A program made the translations under genes and the position numbers. From assembly GCA_964057225.1 (NCBI GenBank), contig OZ059900.1, positions 7,698,501 through 7,762,500 of the forward strand: a stretch of DNA of 64,000 nt, written 5' to 3'. The stretch comes from Auanema rhodensis. Taxonomy: Eukaryota > Nematoda > Chromadorea > Rhabditida > Rhabditidae. This document shows positions 11,484 to 25,401 of this stretch, in pieces (the first letter of the stretch is position 1; each line of letters begins with the position of its first letter). The notes under the pieces were generated by a model. The model did not search any database. It saw only the letters and a program-made list of their open reading frames with translations, and was not told the origin of the DNA.

Positions 11484-14400
11484 TGTTCAAAACGCCATAT
11501 ATTCAACGATTTTGGGTACAAAACATGTGAAAACTGTATGTTTTGATCAGACCCTTTGAGATATGGATTTGGAATTCAGGATTCATAAACTTTGACTATT
11601 TTTACATATATATGTTCAATTTTAACCACTTTGGTCAAAAAGGACCGAAAATATCAAGAATTATTGGTTTTTTGGGGTTTGAAGGGCATTTTGGCTAAAT
11701 CAGTCAAACTTTTGATCTTAAGCATATTTTTTTCTTCTAAAACGACTAAATGTATGAAATACTGTCATAGAATGTTCATATAGGTGTTTTTTGCACGAAT
11801 ATCAAAACTGATTGAAATATGGGCCTTTTTATGTTCAAAACGCCATATATTCAACGATTTTGGGTACAAAACATGTGAAAACTGTATGTTTTGATCAGAC
11901 CCTTTGAGATATGGATTTGAAATTCAGGATTCATAAACTTTGACTATTTTTACATATATATGTCCAATTTTAACCACTTTGGTCAAAAAGGACCGAAAAT
12001 ATCAAGAATTATTGGTTTTTTGGGGTTTGAAGGGCATTTTGGCAAAATAAGTCAAACTTTTGATCTTAAGCATATTTTTTTCTTCTAAAACGACTAAATG
12101 TATGAAATACTGTCAAAGAATGTTCATATAGGTGTATTTTGCACGAATATCAAAACTGATTGAAATATGGGCCTTTTTATGTTCAAAACGCCATATATTC
12201 AACGATTTTGGGTACAAAACATGTGAAAACTGTATGTTTTGATCAGACCCTTTGAGATATGGATTTAAAATTCAGGATTCATAAAATTCGACTATTTTTA
12301 CATATATATGTCCAATTTTAACCACTTTGGTCAAAAAGGACCGAAAATATCAAGAATTATTGGTTTTTTGGGGTTTGAAGGGCATTTTGGCAAAATCAGT
12401 CAAACTTTTGATCTTAAGCATATTTTCTTCTTCTAAAACGACTAAATGTATGAAATACTGTCATAGAATGTTCATATAGGTGTATTTTGCACAAATATCA
12501 AAACTGATTGAAATATGGGCCTTCTTATGCTCAAAACGCCATATATTCAACGATTTTGGGTACAAAACATGTGAAAACGGTATGTTTTGATCAGACCCTT
12601 TGAGATATGGATTTGAAATTCAGGATTCATAAACTTCGACTATTTCTACATATATATGTCCAATTTTAACCACTTTGGTCAAAAAGGACCGAAAATATCA
12701 AGAATTATTGGTTTTTTGGGGTTTGAAGGGCATTTTGGCAAAATCAGTCAAACTTTTGATCTTAAGCATATTTTTTTCTTCTAAAACGACTAAATGTATG
12801 AAATACTGTCAAAGAATGTTCATATAGGTGTATTTTGCACGAATATCAAAACTGATTAAAATATGGGCCTTTTTATGCTCAAAACGCCATATATTCAACG
12901 ATTTTGGGTACAAAACATGTGAAAACTGTATGTTTTGATCAGACCCTTTGAGATATGGATTTAAAATTCAGGATTCATAAAATTCGACTATTTTTACATA
13001 TATATGTCCAATTTTAACCACTTTGGTCAAAAAGGACCGAAAATATCAAGAATTATTGGTTTTTTGGGGTTTGAAGGGCATTTTGGCAAAATCAGTCAAA
13101 CTTTTGATCTTAAGCATATTTTTTTCTTCTAAAACGACTAAATGTATGAAATACTGTCATAGAATGTTCATATAGGTGTATTTTGCACGAATATCAAAAC
13201 TGATTGAAATATGGGCCTTTTTATGTTCAAAACGCCATATATTCAACGATTTTGGGTACAAAACATGTGAAAACTGTATGTTTTGATCAGACCCTTTGAG
13301 ATATGGATTTGGAATTCAGGATTCATAAACTTTGACTATTTTTACATATATATGTTCAATTTTAACCACTTTGGTCAAAAAGGACCGAAAATATCAAGAA
13401 TTATTGGTTTTTTGGGGTTTGAAGGGCATTTTGGCTAAATCAGTCAAACTTTTGATCTTAAGCATATTTTTTTCTTCTAAAACGACTAAATGTATGAAAT
13501 ACTGTCATAGAATGTTCATATAGGTGTATTTTGCACGAATATCAAAACTGATTGAAATATGGGCCTTTTTATGTTCAAAACGCCATATATTCAACGATTT
13601 TGGGTACAAAACATGTGAAAACTGTATGTTTTGATCAGACCCTTTGAGATATGGATTTGAAATTCAGGATTCATAAACTTTGACTATTTTTACATATATA
13701 TGTCCAATTTTAACCACTTTGGTCAAAAAGGACCGAAAATATCAAGAATTATTGGTTTTTTGGGGTTTGAAGGGCATTTTGGCAAAATCAGTCAAACTTT
13801 TGATCTTAAGCATATTTTTTTCTTCTAAAACGACTAAATGTATGAAATACTGTCAAAGAATGTTCATATAGGTGTATTTTGCACGAATATCAAAACTGAT
13901 TGAAATATGGGCCTTTTTATGTTCAAAACGCCATATATTCAACGATTTTGGGTACAAAACATGTGAAAACTGTATGTTTTGATCAGACCCTTTGAGATAT
14001 GGATTTAAAATTCAGGATTCATAAAATTCGACTATTTTTACATATATATGTCCAATTTTAACCACTTTGGTCAAAAAGGACCGAAAATATCAAGAATTAT
14101 TGGTTTTTTGGGGTTTGAAGGGCATTTTGGCAAAATCAGTCAAACTTTTGATCTTAAGCATATTTTCTTCTTCTAAAACGACTAAATGTATGAAATACTG
14201 TCATAGAATGTTCATATAGGTGTATTTTGCACAAATATCAAAACTGATTGAAATATGGGCCTTCTTATGCTCAAAACGCCATATATTCAACGATTTTGGG
14301 TACAAAACATGTGAAAACGGTATGTTTTGATCAGACCCTTTGAGATATGGATTTGAAATTCAGGATTCATAAACTTCGACTATTTCTACATATATATGTC

Positions 14401-14963
14401 CAATTTTAACCACTTTGGTCAAAAAGGACCGAAAATATCAAGAATTATTGGTTTTTTGGGGTTTGAAGGGCATTTTGGCAAAATCAGTCAAACTTTTGAT
14501 CTTAAGCATATTTTTTTCTTCTAAAACGACTAAATGTATGAAATACTGTCAAAGAATGTTCATATAGGTGTATTTTGCACGAATATCAAAACTGATTAAA
14601 ATATGGGCCTTTTTATGCTCAAAACGCCATATATTCAACGATTTTGGGTACAAAACATGTGAAAACTGTATGTTTTGATCAGACCCTTTGAGATATGGAT
14701 TTAAAATTCAGGATTCATAAAATTCGACTATTTTTACATATATATGTCCAATTTTAACCACTTTGGTCAAAAAGGACCGAAAATATCAAGAATTATTGGT
14801 TTTTTGGGGTTTGAAGGGCATTTTGGCAAAATCAGTCAAACTTTTGATCTTAAGCATATTTTTTTCTTCTAAAACGACTAAATGTATGAAATACTGTCAT
14901 AGAATGTTCATATAGGTGTATTTTGCACGAATATCAAAACTGATTGAAATATGGGCCTTTTTA
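11484..14963. repeat. Two H-I-b-A-B pentamers (1740-bp HOR)
   Basis: Units 34-38 and 39-43 match in order. Shared private marks 1740 bp apart prove duplication: C at offset 248 of the b unit (12427 and 14167), a CTT-for-TTT change near the end of the same unit, and A at offset 331 of the A unit (12858 and 14598). The b unit is B-like with T3 and A314. The first copy's H and I have private changes at 11788 and 12049 that the second copy lacks, so its left part derives from the preceding tetramer. Confidence 0.92.
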
Positions 14964-16355
14964 TGTTCAAAACGCCATATATTCAACGATTTTGGGTACA
15001 AAACATGTGAAAACTGTATGTTTTGATCAGACCCTTTGAGATATGGATTTGAAATTCAGGATTCATAAACTTTGACTATTTTTACATATATATGTCCAAT
15101 TTTAACCACTTTGGTCAAAAAGGACCGAAAATATCAAGAATTATTGGTTTTTTGGGGATTGAAGGGCATTTTGGCAAAATCAGTCAAACTTTTGCTCTTA
15201 AGCATATTTTTTTCCTCTAAAACGACTAAATGTATGAAATACTGTCATAGAATGTTCATATAGGTGTATTTTGCACGAATATCAAAACTGATTTAAATAT
15301 GGGCCTTTTTATGCTCAAAACGCCATATATTCAACGATTTTGGGTACAAAACATGTGAAAACTGTATGTTTTGATCAGACCCTTTGAGATATGGATTTAA
15401 AATTCAGGATTCATAAAATTCGACTATTTTTACATATATATGTCCAATTTTAACCACTTTGGTCAAAAAGGACCGAAAATATCAAGAATTATTTCTTTTT
15501 TGGGGTTTGAAGGGCATTTTGGCAAAATCAGTCAAACTTTTGATCTTAAGCATATTTTTTTCTTCTAAAACGACTAAATGTATGAAATACTGTCATAGAA
15601 TGTTCATATAGGTGTATTTTGCACGAATATCAAAACTGATTGAAATATGGGCCTTTTTATGTTCAAAACGCTATATATTCAACGATTTTGGGTACAAAAC
15701 ATGTGAAAACTGTATGTTTTGATCAGACCCTTTGAGATATGGATTTGAAATTCAGGATTCATAAACTTCGACTATTTTTACATATATATGTCCAATTTTA
15801 ACCACTTTGGTCAAAAAGGACCGAAAATATCAAGAATTATTGGTTTTTTGGGGATTGAAGGGCATTTTGGCAAAATCAGTCAAACTTTTGCTCTTAAGCA
15901 TATTTTTTTCTTCTAAAACGACTAAATGTATGAAATACTGTCATAGAATGTTCATATAGGTGTATTTTGCACGAATATCAAAACTGATTTAAATATGGGC
16001 CTTTTTATGCTCAAAACGCCATATATTCAACGATTTTGGGTACAAAACATGTGAAAACTGTATGTTTTGATCAGACCCTTTGAGATATGGATTTAAAATT
16101 CAGGATTCATAAAATTCGACTATTTTTACATATATATGTCCAATTTTAACCACTTTGGTCAAAAAGGACCGAAAATATCAAGAATTATTTCTTTTTTGGG
16201 GTTTGAAGGGCATTTTGGCAAAATCAGTCAAACTTTTGATCTTAAGCATATTTTTTTCTTCTAAAACGACTAAATGTATGAAATACTGTCATAGAATGTT
16301 CATATAGGTGTATTTTGCACGAATATCAAAACTGATTGAAATATGGGCCTTTTTA
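14964..16355. repeat. Two J-B dimers (696-bp HOR)
   Basis: Units 44-45 and 46-47. Both B units replace GG with TC at offsets 183-184 (15494-15495 and 16190-16191), and both J units carry T at offset 331 (15294 and 15990). The second J has C110 where the first has T110, so one of the two has been altered or is a G'/J mosaic. Confidence 0.9.
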
Positions 16356-17051
16356 TGTTCAAAACGCCATATATTCAACGATTTTGGGTACAAAACATGT
16401 GAAAACTGTATGTTTTGATCAGACCCTTTGAGATATGGATTTGAAATTCAGGATTCATAAACTTCGACTATTTTTACATATATATGTCCAATTTTAACCA
16501 CTTTGGTCGAAAAGGACCGAAAATATCAAGAATTATTGGTTTTTTGGGGATTGAAGGGCATTTTGGCAAAATCAGTCAAACTTTTGATCTTAAGCATATT
16601 TTTTTCTTCTAAAACGACTAAATGTATGAAATACTGTCATAGAATGTTCATATAGGTGTATTTTGCACGAATATCAAAACTGATTGAAATATGGGCCTTT
16701 TTATGTTCAAAACGCCATATATTCAACGATTTTGGGTACAAAACATGTGAAAACTGTATGTTTTGATCAGACCCTTTGAGATATGGATTTGGAATTCAGG
16801 ATTCATAAACTTTGACTATTTTTACATATATATGTTCAATTTTAACCACTTTGGTCAAAAAGGACCGAAAATATCAAGAATTATTGGTTTTTTGGGGTTT
16901 GAAGGGCATTTTGGCTAAATCAGTCAAACTTTTGATCTTAAGCATATTTTTTTCTTCTAAAACGACTAAATGTATGAAATACTGTCATAGAATGTTCATA
17001 TAGGTGTATTTTGCACGAATATCAAAACTGATTGAAATATGGGCCTTTTTA

Positions 17052-17399
17052 TGTTCAAAACGCCATATATTCAACGATTTTGGGTACAAAACATGTGAAA
17101 ACTGTATGTTTTGATCAGACCCTTTGAGATATGGATTTGAAATTCAGGATTCATAAACTTTGACTATTTTTACATATATATGTCCAATTTTAACCACTTT
17201 GGTCAAAAAGGACCGAAAATATCAAGAATTATTGGTTTTTTGGGGTTTGAAGGGCATTTTGGCAAAATCAGTCAAACTTTTGATCTTAAGCATATTTTTT
17301 TCTTCTAAAACGACTAAATGTATGAAATACTGTCAAAGAATGTTCATATAGGTGTATTTTGCACGAATATCAAAACTGATTGAAATATGGGCCTTTTTA
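17052..17399. repeat. Monomer type I (representative)
   Basis: I has T3, T110, T195, A213 and A285, so it looks like a D-like left part joined to an A-like or F-like right part. It follows H at 10440, 11832, 13572, 17052 and 19140. The copies at 10440 and 11832 share a private A at offset 218. Confidence 0.85.
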
Positions 17400-17747
17400 T
17401 GTTCAAAACGCCATATATTCAACGATTTTGGGTACAAAACATGTGAAAACTGTATGTTTTGATCAGACCCTTTGAGATATGGATTTGAAATTCAGGATTC
17501 ATAAACTTCGACTATTTTTACATATATATGTCCAATTTTAACCACTTTGGTCGAAAAGGACCGAAAATATCAAGAATTATTGGTTTTTTGGGGATTGAAG
17601 GGCATTTTGGCAAAATCAGTCAAACTTTTGATCTTAAGCATATTTTTTTCTTCTAAAACGACTAAATGTATGAAATACTGTCATAGAATGTTCATATAGG
17701 TGTATTTTGCACGAATATCAAAACTGATTGAAATATGGGCCTTTTTA

Positions 17748-18095
17748 TGTTCAAAACGCCATATATTCAACGATTTTGGGTACAAAACATGTGAAAACTG
17801 TATGTTTTGATCAGACCCTTTGAGATATGGATTTGGAATTCAGGATTCATAAACTTTGACTATTTTTACATATATATGTTCAATTTTAACCACTTTGGTC
17901 AAAAAGGACCGAAAATATCAAGAATTATTGGTTTTTTGGGGATTGAAGGGCATTTTGGCAAAATCAGTCAAACTTTTGCTCTTAAGCATATTTTTTTCTT
18001 CTAAAACGACTAAATGTATGAAATACTGTCATAGAATGTTCATATAGGTGTATTTTGCACGAATATCAAAACTGATTTAAATATGGGCCTTTTTA
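17748..18095. repeat. Hybrid monomer H/J (recombination junction)
   Basis: The left part has H marks (G88 G89 and T133 at 17880). The right part has J marks (A195 at 17942, C232, and the private T at offset 331 of the J units at 14964 and 15660). The switch lies between about 17881 and 17941. This is what one in-register unequal exchange between an H unit and the J unit at 15660 would leave, and it accounts for the six-unit duplication. Confidence 0.88.
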
Positions 18096-19835
18096 TGCTC
18101 AAAACGCCATATATTCAACGATTTTGGGTACAAAACATGTGAAAACTGTATGTTTTGATCAGACCCTTTGAGATATGGATTTAAAATTCAGGATTCATAA
18201 AATTCGACTATTTTTACATATATATGTCCAATTTTAACCACTTTGGTCAAAAAGGACCGAAAATATCAAGAATTATTTCTTTTTTGGGGTTTGAAGGGCA
18301 TTTTGGCAAAATCAGTCAAACTTTTGATCTTAAGCATATTTTTTTCTTCTAAAACGACTAAATGTATGAAATACTGTCATAGAATGTTCATATAGGTGTA
18401 TTTTGCACGAATATCAAAACTGATTGAAATATGGGCCTTTTTATGTTCAAAACGCCATATATTCAACGATTTTGGGTACAAAACATGTGAAAACTGTATG
18501 TTTTGATCAGACCCTTTGAGATATGGATTTGAAATTCAGGATTCATAAACTTCGACTATTTTTACATATATATGTCCAATTTTAACCACTTTGGTCGAAA
18601 AGGACCGAAAATATCAAGAATTATTGGTTTTTTGGGGATTGAAGGGCATTTTGGCAAAATCAGTCAAACTTTTGATCTTAAGCATATTTTTTTCTTCTAA
18701 AACGACTAAATGTATGAAATACTGTCATAGAATGTTCATATAGGTGTATTTTGCACGAATATCAAAACTGATTGAAATATGGGCCTTTTTATGTTCAAAA
18801 CGCCATATATTCAACGATTTTGGGTACAAAACATGTGAAAACTGTATGTTTTGATCAGACCCTTTGAGATATGGATTTGGAATTCAGGATTCATAAACTT
18901 TGACTATTTTTACATATATATGTTCAATTTTAACCACTTTGGTCAAAAAGGACCGAAAATATCAAGAATTATTGGTTTTTTGGGGTTTGAAGGGCATTTT
19001 GGCTAAATCAGTCAAACTTTTGATCTTAAGCATATTTTTTTCTTCTAAAACGACTAAATGTATGAAATACTGTCATAGAATGTTCATATTGGTGTATTTT
19101 GCACGAATATCAAAACTGATTGAAATATGGGCCTTTTTATGTTCAAAACGCCATATATTCAACGATTTTGGGTACAAAACATGTGAAAACTGTATGTTTT
19201 GATCAGACCCTTTGAGATATGGATTTGAAATTCAGGATTCATAAACTTTGACTATTTTTACATATATATGTCCAATTTTAACCACTTTGGTCAAAAAGGA
19301 CCGAAAATATCAAGAATTATTGGTTTTTTGGGGTTTGAAGGGCATTTTGGCAAAATCAGTCAAACTTTTGATCTTAAGCATATTTTTTTCTTCTAAAACG
19401 ACTAAATGTATGAAATACTGTCAAAGAATGTTCATATAGGTGTATTTTGCACGAATATCAAAACTGATTGAAATATGGGCCTTTTTATGTTCAAAACGCC
19501 ATATATTCAACGATTTTGGGTACAAAACATGTGAAAACTGTATGTTTTGATCAGACCCTTTGAGATATGGATTTGAAATTCAGGATTCATAAACTTCGAC
19601 TATTTTTACATATATATGTCCAATTTTAACCACTTTGGTCGAAAAGGACCGAAAATATCAAGAATTATTGGTTTTTTGGGGATTGAAGGGCATTTTGGCA
19701 AAATCAGTCAAACTTTTGATCTTAAGCATATTTTTTTCTTCTAAAACGACTAAATGAATGAAATACTGTCATAGAATGTTCATATAGGTGTATTTTGCAC
19801 GAATATCAAAACTGATTGAAATATGGGCCTTTTTA

Positions 19836-20183
19836 TGTTCAAAACGCCATATATTCAACGATTTTGGGTACAAAACATGTGAAAACTGTATGTTTTGATC
19901 AGACCCTTTGAGATATGGATTTGGAATTCAGGATTCATAAACTTTGACTATTTTTACATATATATGTTCAATTTTAACCACTTTGGTCAAAAAGGACCGA
20001 AAATATCAAGAATTATTGGTTTTTTGGGGTTTGAAGGGCATTTTGGCTAAATCAGTCAAACTTTTGATCTTAAGCATATTTTTTTCTTCTAAAACGACTA
20101 AATGTATGAAATACTGTCATAGAATGTTCATATAGGTGTATTTTGCACGAATATCAAAACTGATTGAAATATGGGCCTTTTTA
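19836..20183. repeat. Monomer type H (representative)
   Basis: H is the most distinctive type: G88 G89 (creating GAATTC at 89-94), T110, T133, T195 and T213. It is followed by D or I in most places. About 21 H or H-hybrid units are spread through the window. Five of them, all inside G-H-D-F-B pentamers, lack one A at offsets 135-136. Confidence 0.93.
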
Positions 20184-20531
20184 TGTTCAAAACGCCATAT
20201 ATTCAACGATTTTGGGTACAAAACATGTGAAAACTGTATGTTTTGATCAGACCCTTTGAGATATGGATTTGAAATTCAGGATTCATAAACTTTGACTATT
20301 TTTACATATATATGTCCAATTTTAACCACTTTGGTCAAAAAGGACCGAAAATATCAAGAATTATTGGTTTTTTGGGGATTGAAGGGCATTTTGGCAAAAT
20401 CAGTCAAACTTTTGATCTTAAGCATATTTTTTTCTTCTAAAACGACTAAATGTATGAAATACTGTCATAGAATGTTCATATAGGTGTATTTTGCACAAAT
20501 ATCAAAACTGATTGAAATATGGGCCTTTTTA

Positions 20532-21575
20532 TGCTCAAAACGCCATATATTCAACGATTTTGGGTACAAAACATGTGAAAACGGTATGTTTTGATCAGAC
20601 CCTTTGAGATATGGATTTGAAATTCAGGATTCATAAACTTCGACTATTTCTACATATATATGTCCAATTTTAACCACTTTGGTCAAAAAGGACCAAAAAT
20701 ATCAAGAATTATTGGTTTTTTGGGGTTTGAAGGGCATTTTGGCAAAATCAGTCAAACTTTTGATCTTAAGCATATTTTTTTCTTCTAAAACGACTAAATG
20801 TATGAAATACTGTCAAAGAATGTTCATATAGGTGTATTTTGCACGAATATCAAAACTGATTGAAATATGGGCCTTTTTATGCTCAAAACGCCATATATTC
20901 AACGATTTTGGGTACAAAACATGTGAAAACTGTATGTTTTGATCAGACCCTTTGAGATATGGATTTAAAATTCAGGATTCATAAAATTCGACTATTTTTA
21001 CATATATATGTCCAATTTTAACCACTTTGGTCAAAAAGGACCGAAAATATCAAGAATTATTGGTTTTTTGGGGTTTGAAGGGCATTTTGGCAAAATCAGT
21101 CAAACTTTTGATCTTAAGCATATTTTTTTCTTCTAAAACGACTAAATGTATGAAATACTGTCATAGAATGTTCATATAGGTGTATTTTGCACGAATATCA
21201 AAACTGATTGAAATATGGGCCTTTTTATGCTCAAAACGCCATATATTCAACGATTTTGGGTACAAAACATGTGAAAACTGTATGTTTTGATCAGACCCTT
21301 TGAGATATGGATTTGAAATTCAGGATTCATAAACTTTGACTATTTTTACATATATATGTCCAATTTTAACCACTTTGGTCGAAAAGGACCGAAAATATCA
21401 AGAATTATTGGTTTTTTGGGGATTGAAGGGCATTTTGGCAAAATCAGTCAAACTTTTGATCTTAAGCATATTTTTTTCTTCTAAAACGACTAAATGTATG
21501 AAATACTGTCATAGAATGTTCATATAGGTGTATTTTGCACGAATATCAAAACTGATTGAAATATGGGCCTTTTTA
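20532..21575. repeat. A-B-hybrid link before the long segment
   Basis: Units 60-62. The A at 20532 has a private G-to-A change at 20695 that removes a CpG. The third unit (21228-21575) begins with C3 as expected for C after B, then has T110, G154 and A195 as in G. It therefore looks like a C/G hybrid with the switch somewhere between 21230 and about 21337. Confidence 0.8.
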
Positions 21576-22619
21576 TGTTCAAAACGCCATATATTCAACG
21601 ATTTTGGGTACAAAACATGTGAAAACTGTATGTTTTGATCAGACCCTTTGAGATATGGATTTGAAATTCAGGATTCATAAACTTCGACTATTTTTACATA
21701 TATATGTCCAATTTTAACCACTTTGGTCGAAAAGGACCGAAAATATCAAGAATTATTGGTTTTTTGGGGATTGAAGGGCATTTTGGCAAAATCAGTCAAA
21801 CTTTTGATCTTAAGCATATTTTTTTCTTCTAAAACGACTAAATGTATGAAATACTGTCATAGAATGTTCATATAGGTGTATTTTGCACAAATATCAAAAC
21901 TGATTGAAATATGGGCCTTTTTATGCTCAAAACGCCATATATTCAACGATTTTGGGTACAAAACATGTGAAAACTGTATGTTTTGATCAGACCCTTTGAG
22001 ATATGGATTTAAAATTCAGGATTCATAAAATTCGACTATTTTTACATATATATGTCCAACTTTAACCACTTTGGTCAAAAAGGACCGAAAATATCAAGAA
22101 TTATTGGTTTTTTGGGGTTTGAAGGGCATTTTGGCAAAATCAGTCAAACTTTTGATCTTAAGCATATTTTTTTCTTCTAAAACGACTAAATGTATGAAAT
22201 ACTGTCATAGAATGTTCATATAGGTGTATTTTGCACAAATATCAAAACTGATTGAAATATGGGCCTTTTTATGCTCAAAACGCCATATATTCAACGATTT
22301 TGGGTACAAAACATGTGAAAACTGTATGTTTTGATCAGACCCTTTGAGATATGGATTTAAAATTCAGGATTCATAAAATTCGACTATTTTTACATATATA
22401 TGTCCAATTTTAACCACTTTGGTCAAAAAGGACCGAAAATATCAAGAATTATTGGTTTTTTGGGGTTTGAAGGGCATTTTGGCAAAATCAGTCAAACTTT
22501 TGATCTTAAGCATATTTTTTTCTTCTAAAACGACTAAATGTATGAAATACTGTCATAGAATGTTCATATAGGTGTATTTTGCACGAATATCAAAACTGAT
22601 TGAAATATGGGCCTTTTTA

Positions 22620-24357
22620 TGTTCAAAACGCCATATATTCAACGATTTTGGGTACAAAACATGTGAAAACTGTATGTTTTGATCAGACCCTTTGAGATAT
22701 GGATTTGAAATTCAGGATTCATAAACTTTGACTATTTTTACATATATATGTCCAATTTTAACCACTTTGGTCGAAAAGGACCGAAAATATCAAGAATTAT
22801 TGGTTTTTTGGGGATTGAAGGGCATTTTGGCAAAATCAGTCAAACTTTTGATCTTAAGCATATTTTTTTCTTCTAAAACGACTAAATGTATGAAATACTG
22901 TCATAGAATGTTCATATAGGTGTATTTTGCACGAATATCAAAACTGATTGAAATATGGGCCTTTTTATGTTCAAAACGCCATATATTCAACGATTTTGGG
23001 TACAAAACATGTGAAAACTGTATGTTTTGATCAGACCCTTTGAGATATGGATTTGGAATTCAGGATTCATAAACTTTGACTATTTTTACATATATATGTT
23101 CATTTTAACCACTTTGGTCAAAAAGGACCGAAAATATCAAGAATTATTGGTTTTTTGGGGTTTGAAGGGCATTTTGGCTAAATCAGTCAAACTTTTGATC
23201 TTAAGCATATTTTTTTCTTCTAAAACGACTAAATGTATGAAATACTGTCATAGAATGTTCATATAGGTGTATTTTGCACGAATATCAAAACTGATTGAAA
23301 TATGGGCCTTTTTATGTTCAAAACGCCATATATTCAACGATTTTGGGTACAAAACATGTGAAAACTGTATGTTTTGATCAGACCCTTTGAGATATGGATT
23401 TGAAATTCAGGATTCATAAACTTTGACTATTTTTACATATATATGTCCAATTTTAACCACTTTGGTCAAAAAGGACCGAAAATATCAAGAACTATTGGTT
23501 TTTTGGGGATTGAAGGGCATTTTGGCAAAATCAGTCAAACTTTTGATCTTAAGCATATTTTTTTCTTCTAAAACGACTAAATGTATGAAATACTGTCATA
23601 GAATGTTCATATAGGTGTATTTTGCACAAATATCAAAACTGATTGAAATATGGGCCTTTTTATGCTCAAAACGCCATATATTCAACGATTTTGGGTACAA
23701 AACATGTGAAAACTGTATGTTTTGATCAGACCCTTTGAGATATGGATTTGAAATTCAGGATTCATAAACTTTGACTATTTTTACATATATATGTCCAATT
23801 TTAACCACTTTGGTCAAAAAGGACCGAAAATATCAAGAATTATTGGTTTTTTGGGGTTTGAAGGGCATTTTGGCTAAATCAGTCAAACTTTTGATCTTAA
23901 GCATATTTTTTTCTTCTAAAACGACTAAATGTATGAAATACTGTCAAAGAATGTTCATATAGGTGTATTTTGCACGAATATCAAAACTGATTGAAATATG
24001 GGCCTTTTTATGCTCAAAACGCCATATATTCAACGATTTTGGGTACAAAACATGTGAAAACTGTATGTTTTGATCAGACCCTTTGAGATATGGATTTAAA
24101 ATTCAGGATTCATAAAATTCGACTATTTTTACATATATATGTCCAATTTTAACCACTTTGGTCAAAAAGGACCGAAAATATCAAGAATTATTGGTTTTTT
24201 GGGGTTTGAAGGGCATTTTGGCAAAATCAGTCAAACTTTTGATCTTAAGCATATTTTTTTTTCTAAAACGACTAAATGTATGAAATACTGTCAAAGAATG
24301 TTCATATAGGTGTATTTTGCACGAATATCAAAACTGATTGAAATATGGGCCTTTTTA
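22620..24357. repeat. G-H-D-F-B pentamer (1738 bp)
   Basis: Units 66-70 of the long segment. Two units are 347 bp: H lacks one A near 23102, and B lacks the C at offset 251 (junction at 24261). The D unit has the private C at 23492. Confidence 0.92.
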
Positions 24358-25401
24358 TGTTCAAAACGCCATATATTCAACGATTTTGGGTACAAAACAT
24401 GTGAAAACTGTATGTTTTGATCAGACCCTTTGAGATATGGATTTGAAATTCAGGATTCATAAACTTCGACTATTTTTACATATATATGTCCAATTTTAAC
24501 CACTTTGGTCGAAAAGGACCGAAAATATCAAGAATTATTGGTTTTTTGGGGATTGAAGGGCATTTTGGCAAAATCAGTCAAACTTTTGATCTTAAGCATA
24601 TTTTTTTCTTCTAAAACGACTAAATGTATGAAATACTGTCATAGAATGTTCATATAGGTGTATTTTGCACAAATATCAAAACTGATTGAAATATGGGCCT
24701 TTTTATGCTCAAAACGCCATATATTCAACGATTTTGGGTACAAAACATGTGAAAACTGTATGTTTTGATCAGACCCTTTGAGATATGGATTTAAAATTCA
24801 GGATTCATAAAATTCGACTATTTTTACATATATATGTCCAATTTTAACCACTTTGGTCAAAAAGGACCGAAAATATCAAGAATTATTGGTTTTTTGGGGT
24901 TTGAAGGGCATTTTGGCAAAATCAGTCAAACTTTTGATCTTAAGCATATTTTTTTCTTCTAAAACGACTAAATGTATGAAATACTGTCATAGAATGTTCA
25001 TATAGGTGTATTTTGCACAAATATCAAAACTGATTGAAATATGGGCCTTTTTATGCTCAAAACGCCATATATTCAACGATTTTGGGTACAAAACATGTGA
25101 AAACTGTATGTTTTGATCAGACCCTTTGAGATATGGATTTAAAATTCAGGATTCATAAAATTCGACTATTTTTACATATATATGTCCAATTTTAACCACT
25201 TTGGTCAAAAAGGACCGAAAATATCAAGAATTATTGGTTTTTTGGGGTTTGAAGGGCATTTTGGCAAAATCAGTCAAACTTTTGATCTTAAGCATATTTT
25301 TTTCTTCTAAAACGACTAAATGTATGAAATACTGTCATAGAATGTTCATATAGGTGTATTTTGCACGAATATCAAAACTGATTGAAATATGGGCCTTTTT
25401 A

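Larger units (their letters stand above)
16356..20531. repeat. G'-H-I blocks with a six-unit duplication
   Basis: Units 48-59 read G', H, I, G', H/J hybrid, B, G', H, I, G', H, D. The B at 18096 carries the same GG-to-TC change as the B at 16008, and units 46-51 (15660-17747) correspond to units 52-57 (17748-19835), a 2088-bp duplication. Private changes such as T at 19090 (H unit) and A at 19757 (G' unit) arose afterwards. Confidence 0.88.

Noticed and set aside
18900-19202. 100-codon open frame running into the next monomer
   Set aside because: A single A-to-T change at 19090 turns the usual TAG into TTG. It is one isolated stop loss in a satellite unit.
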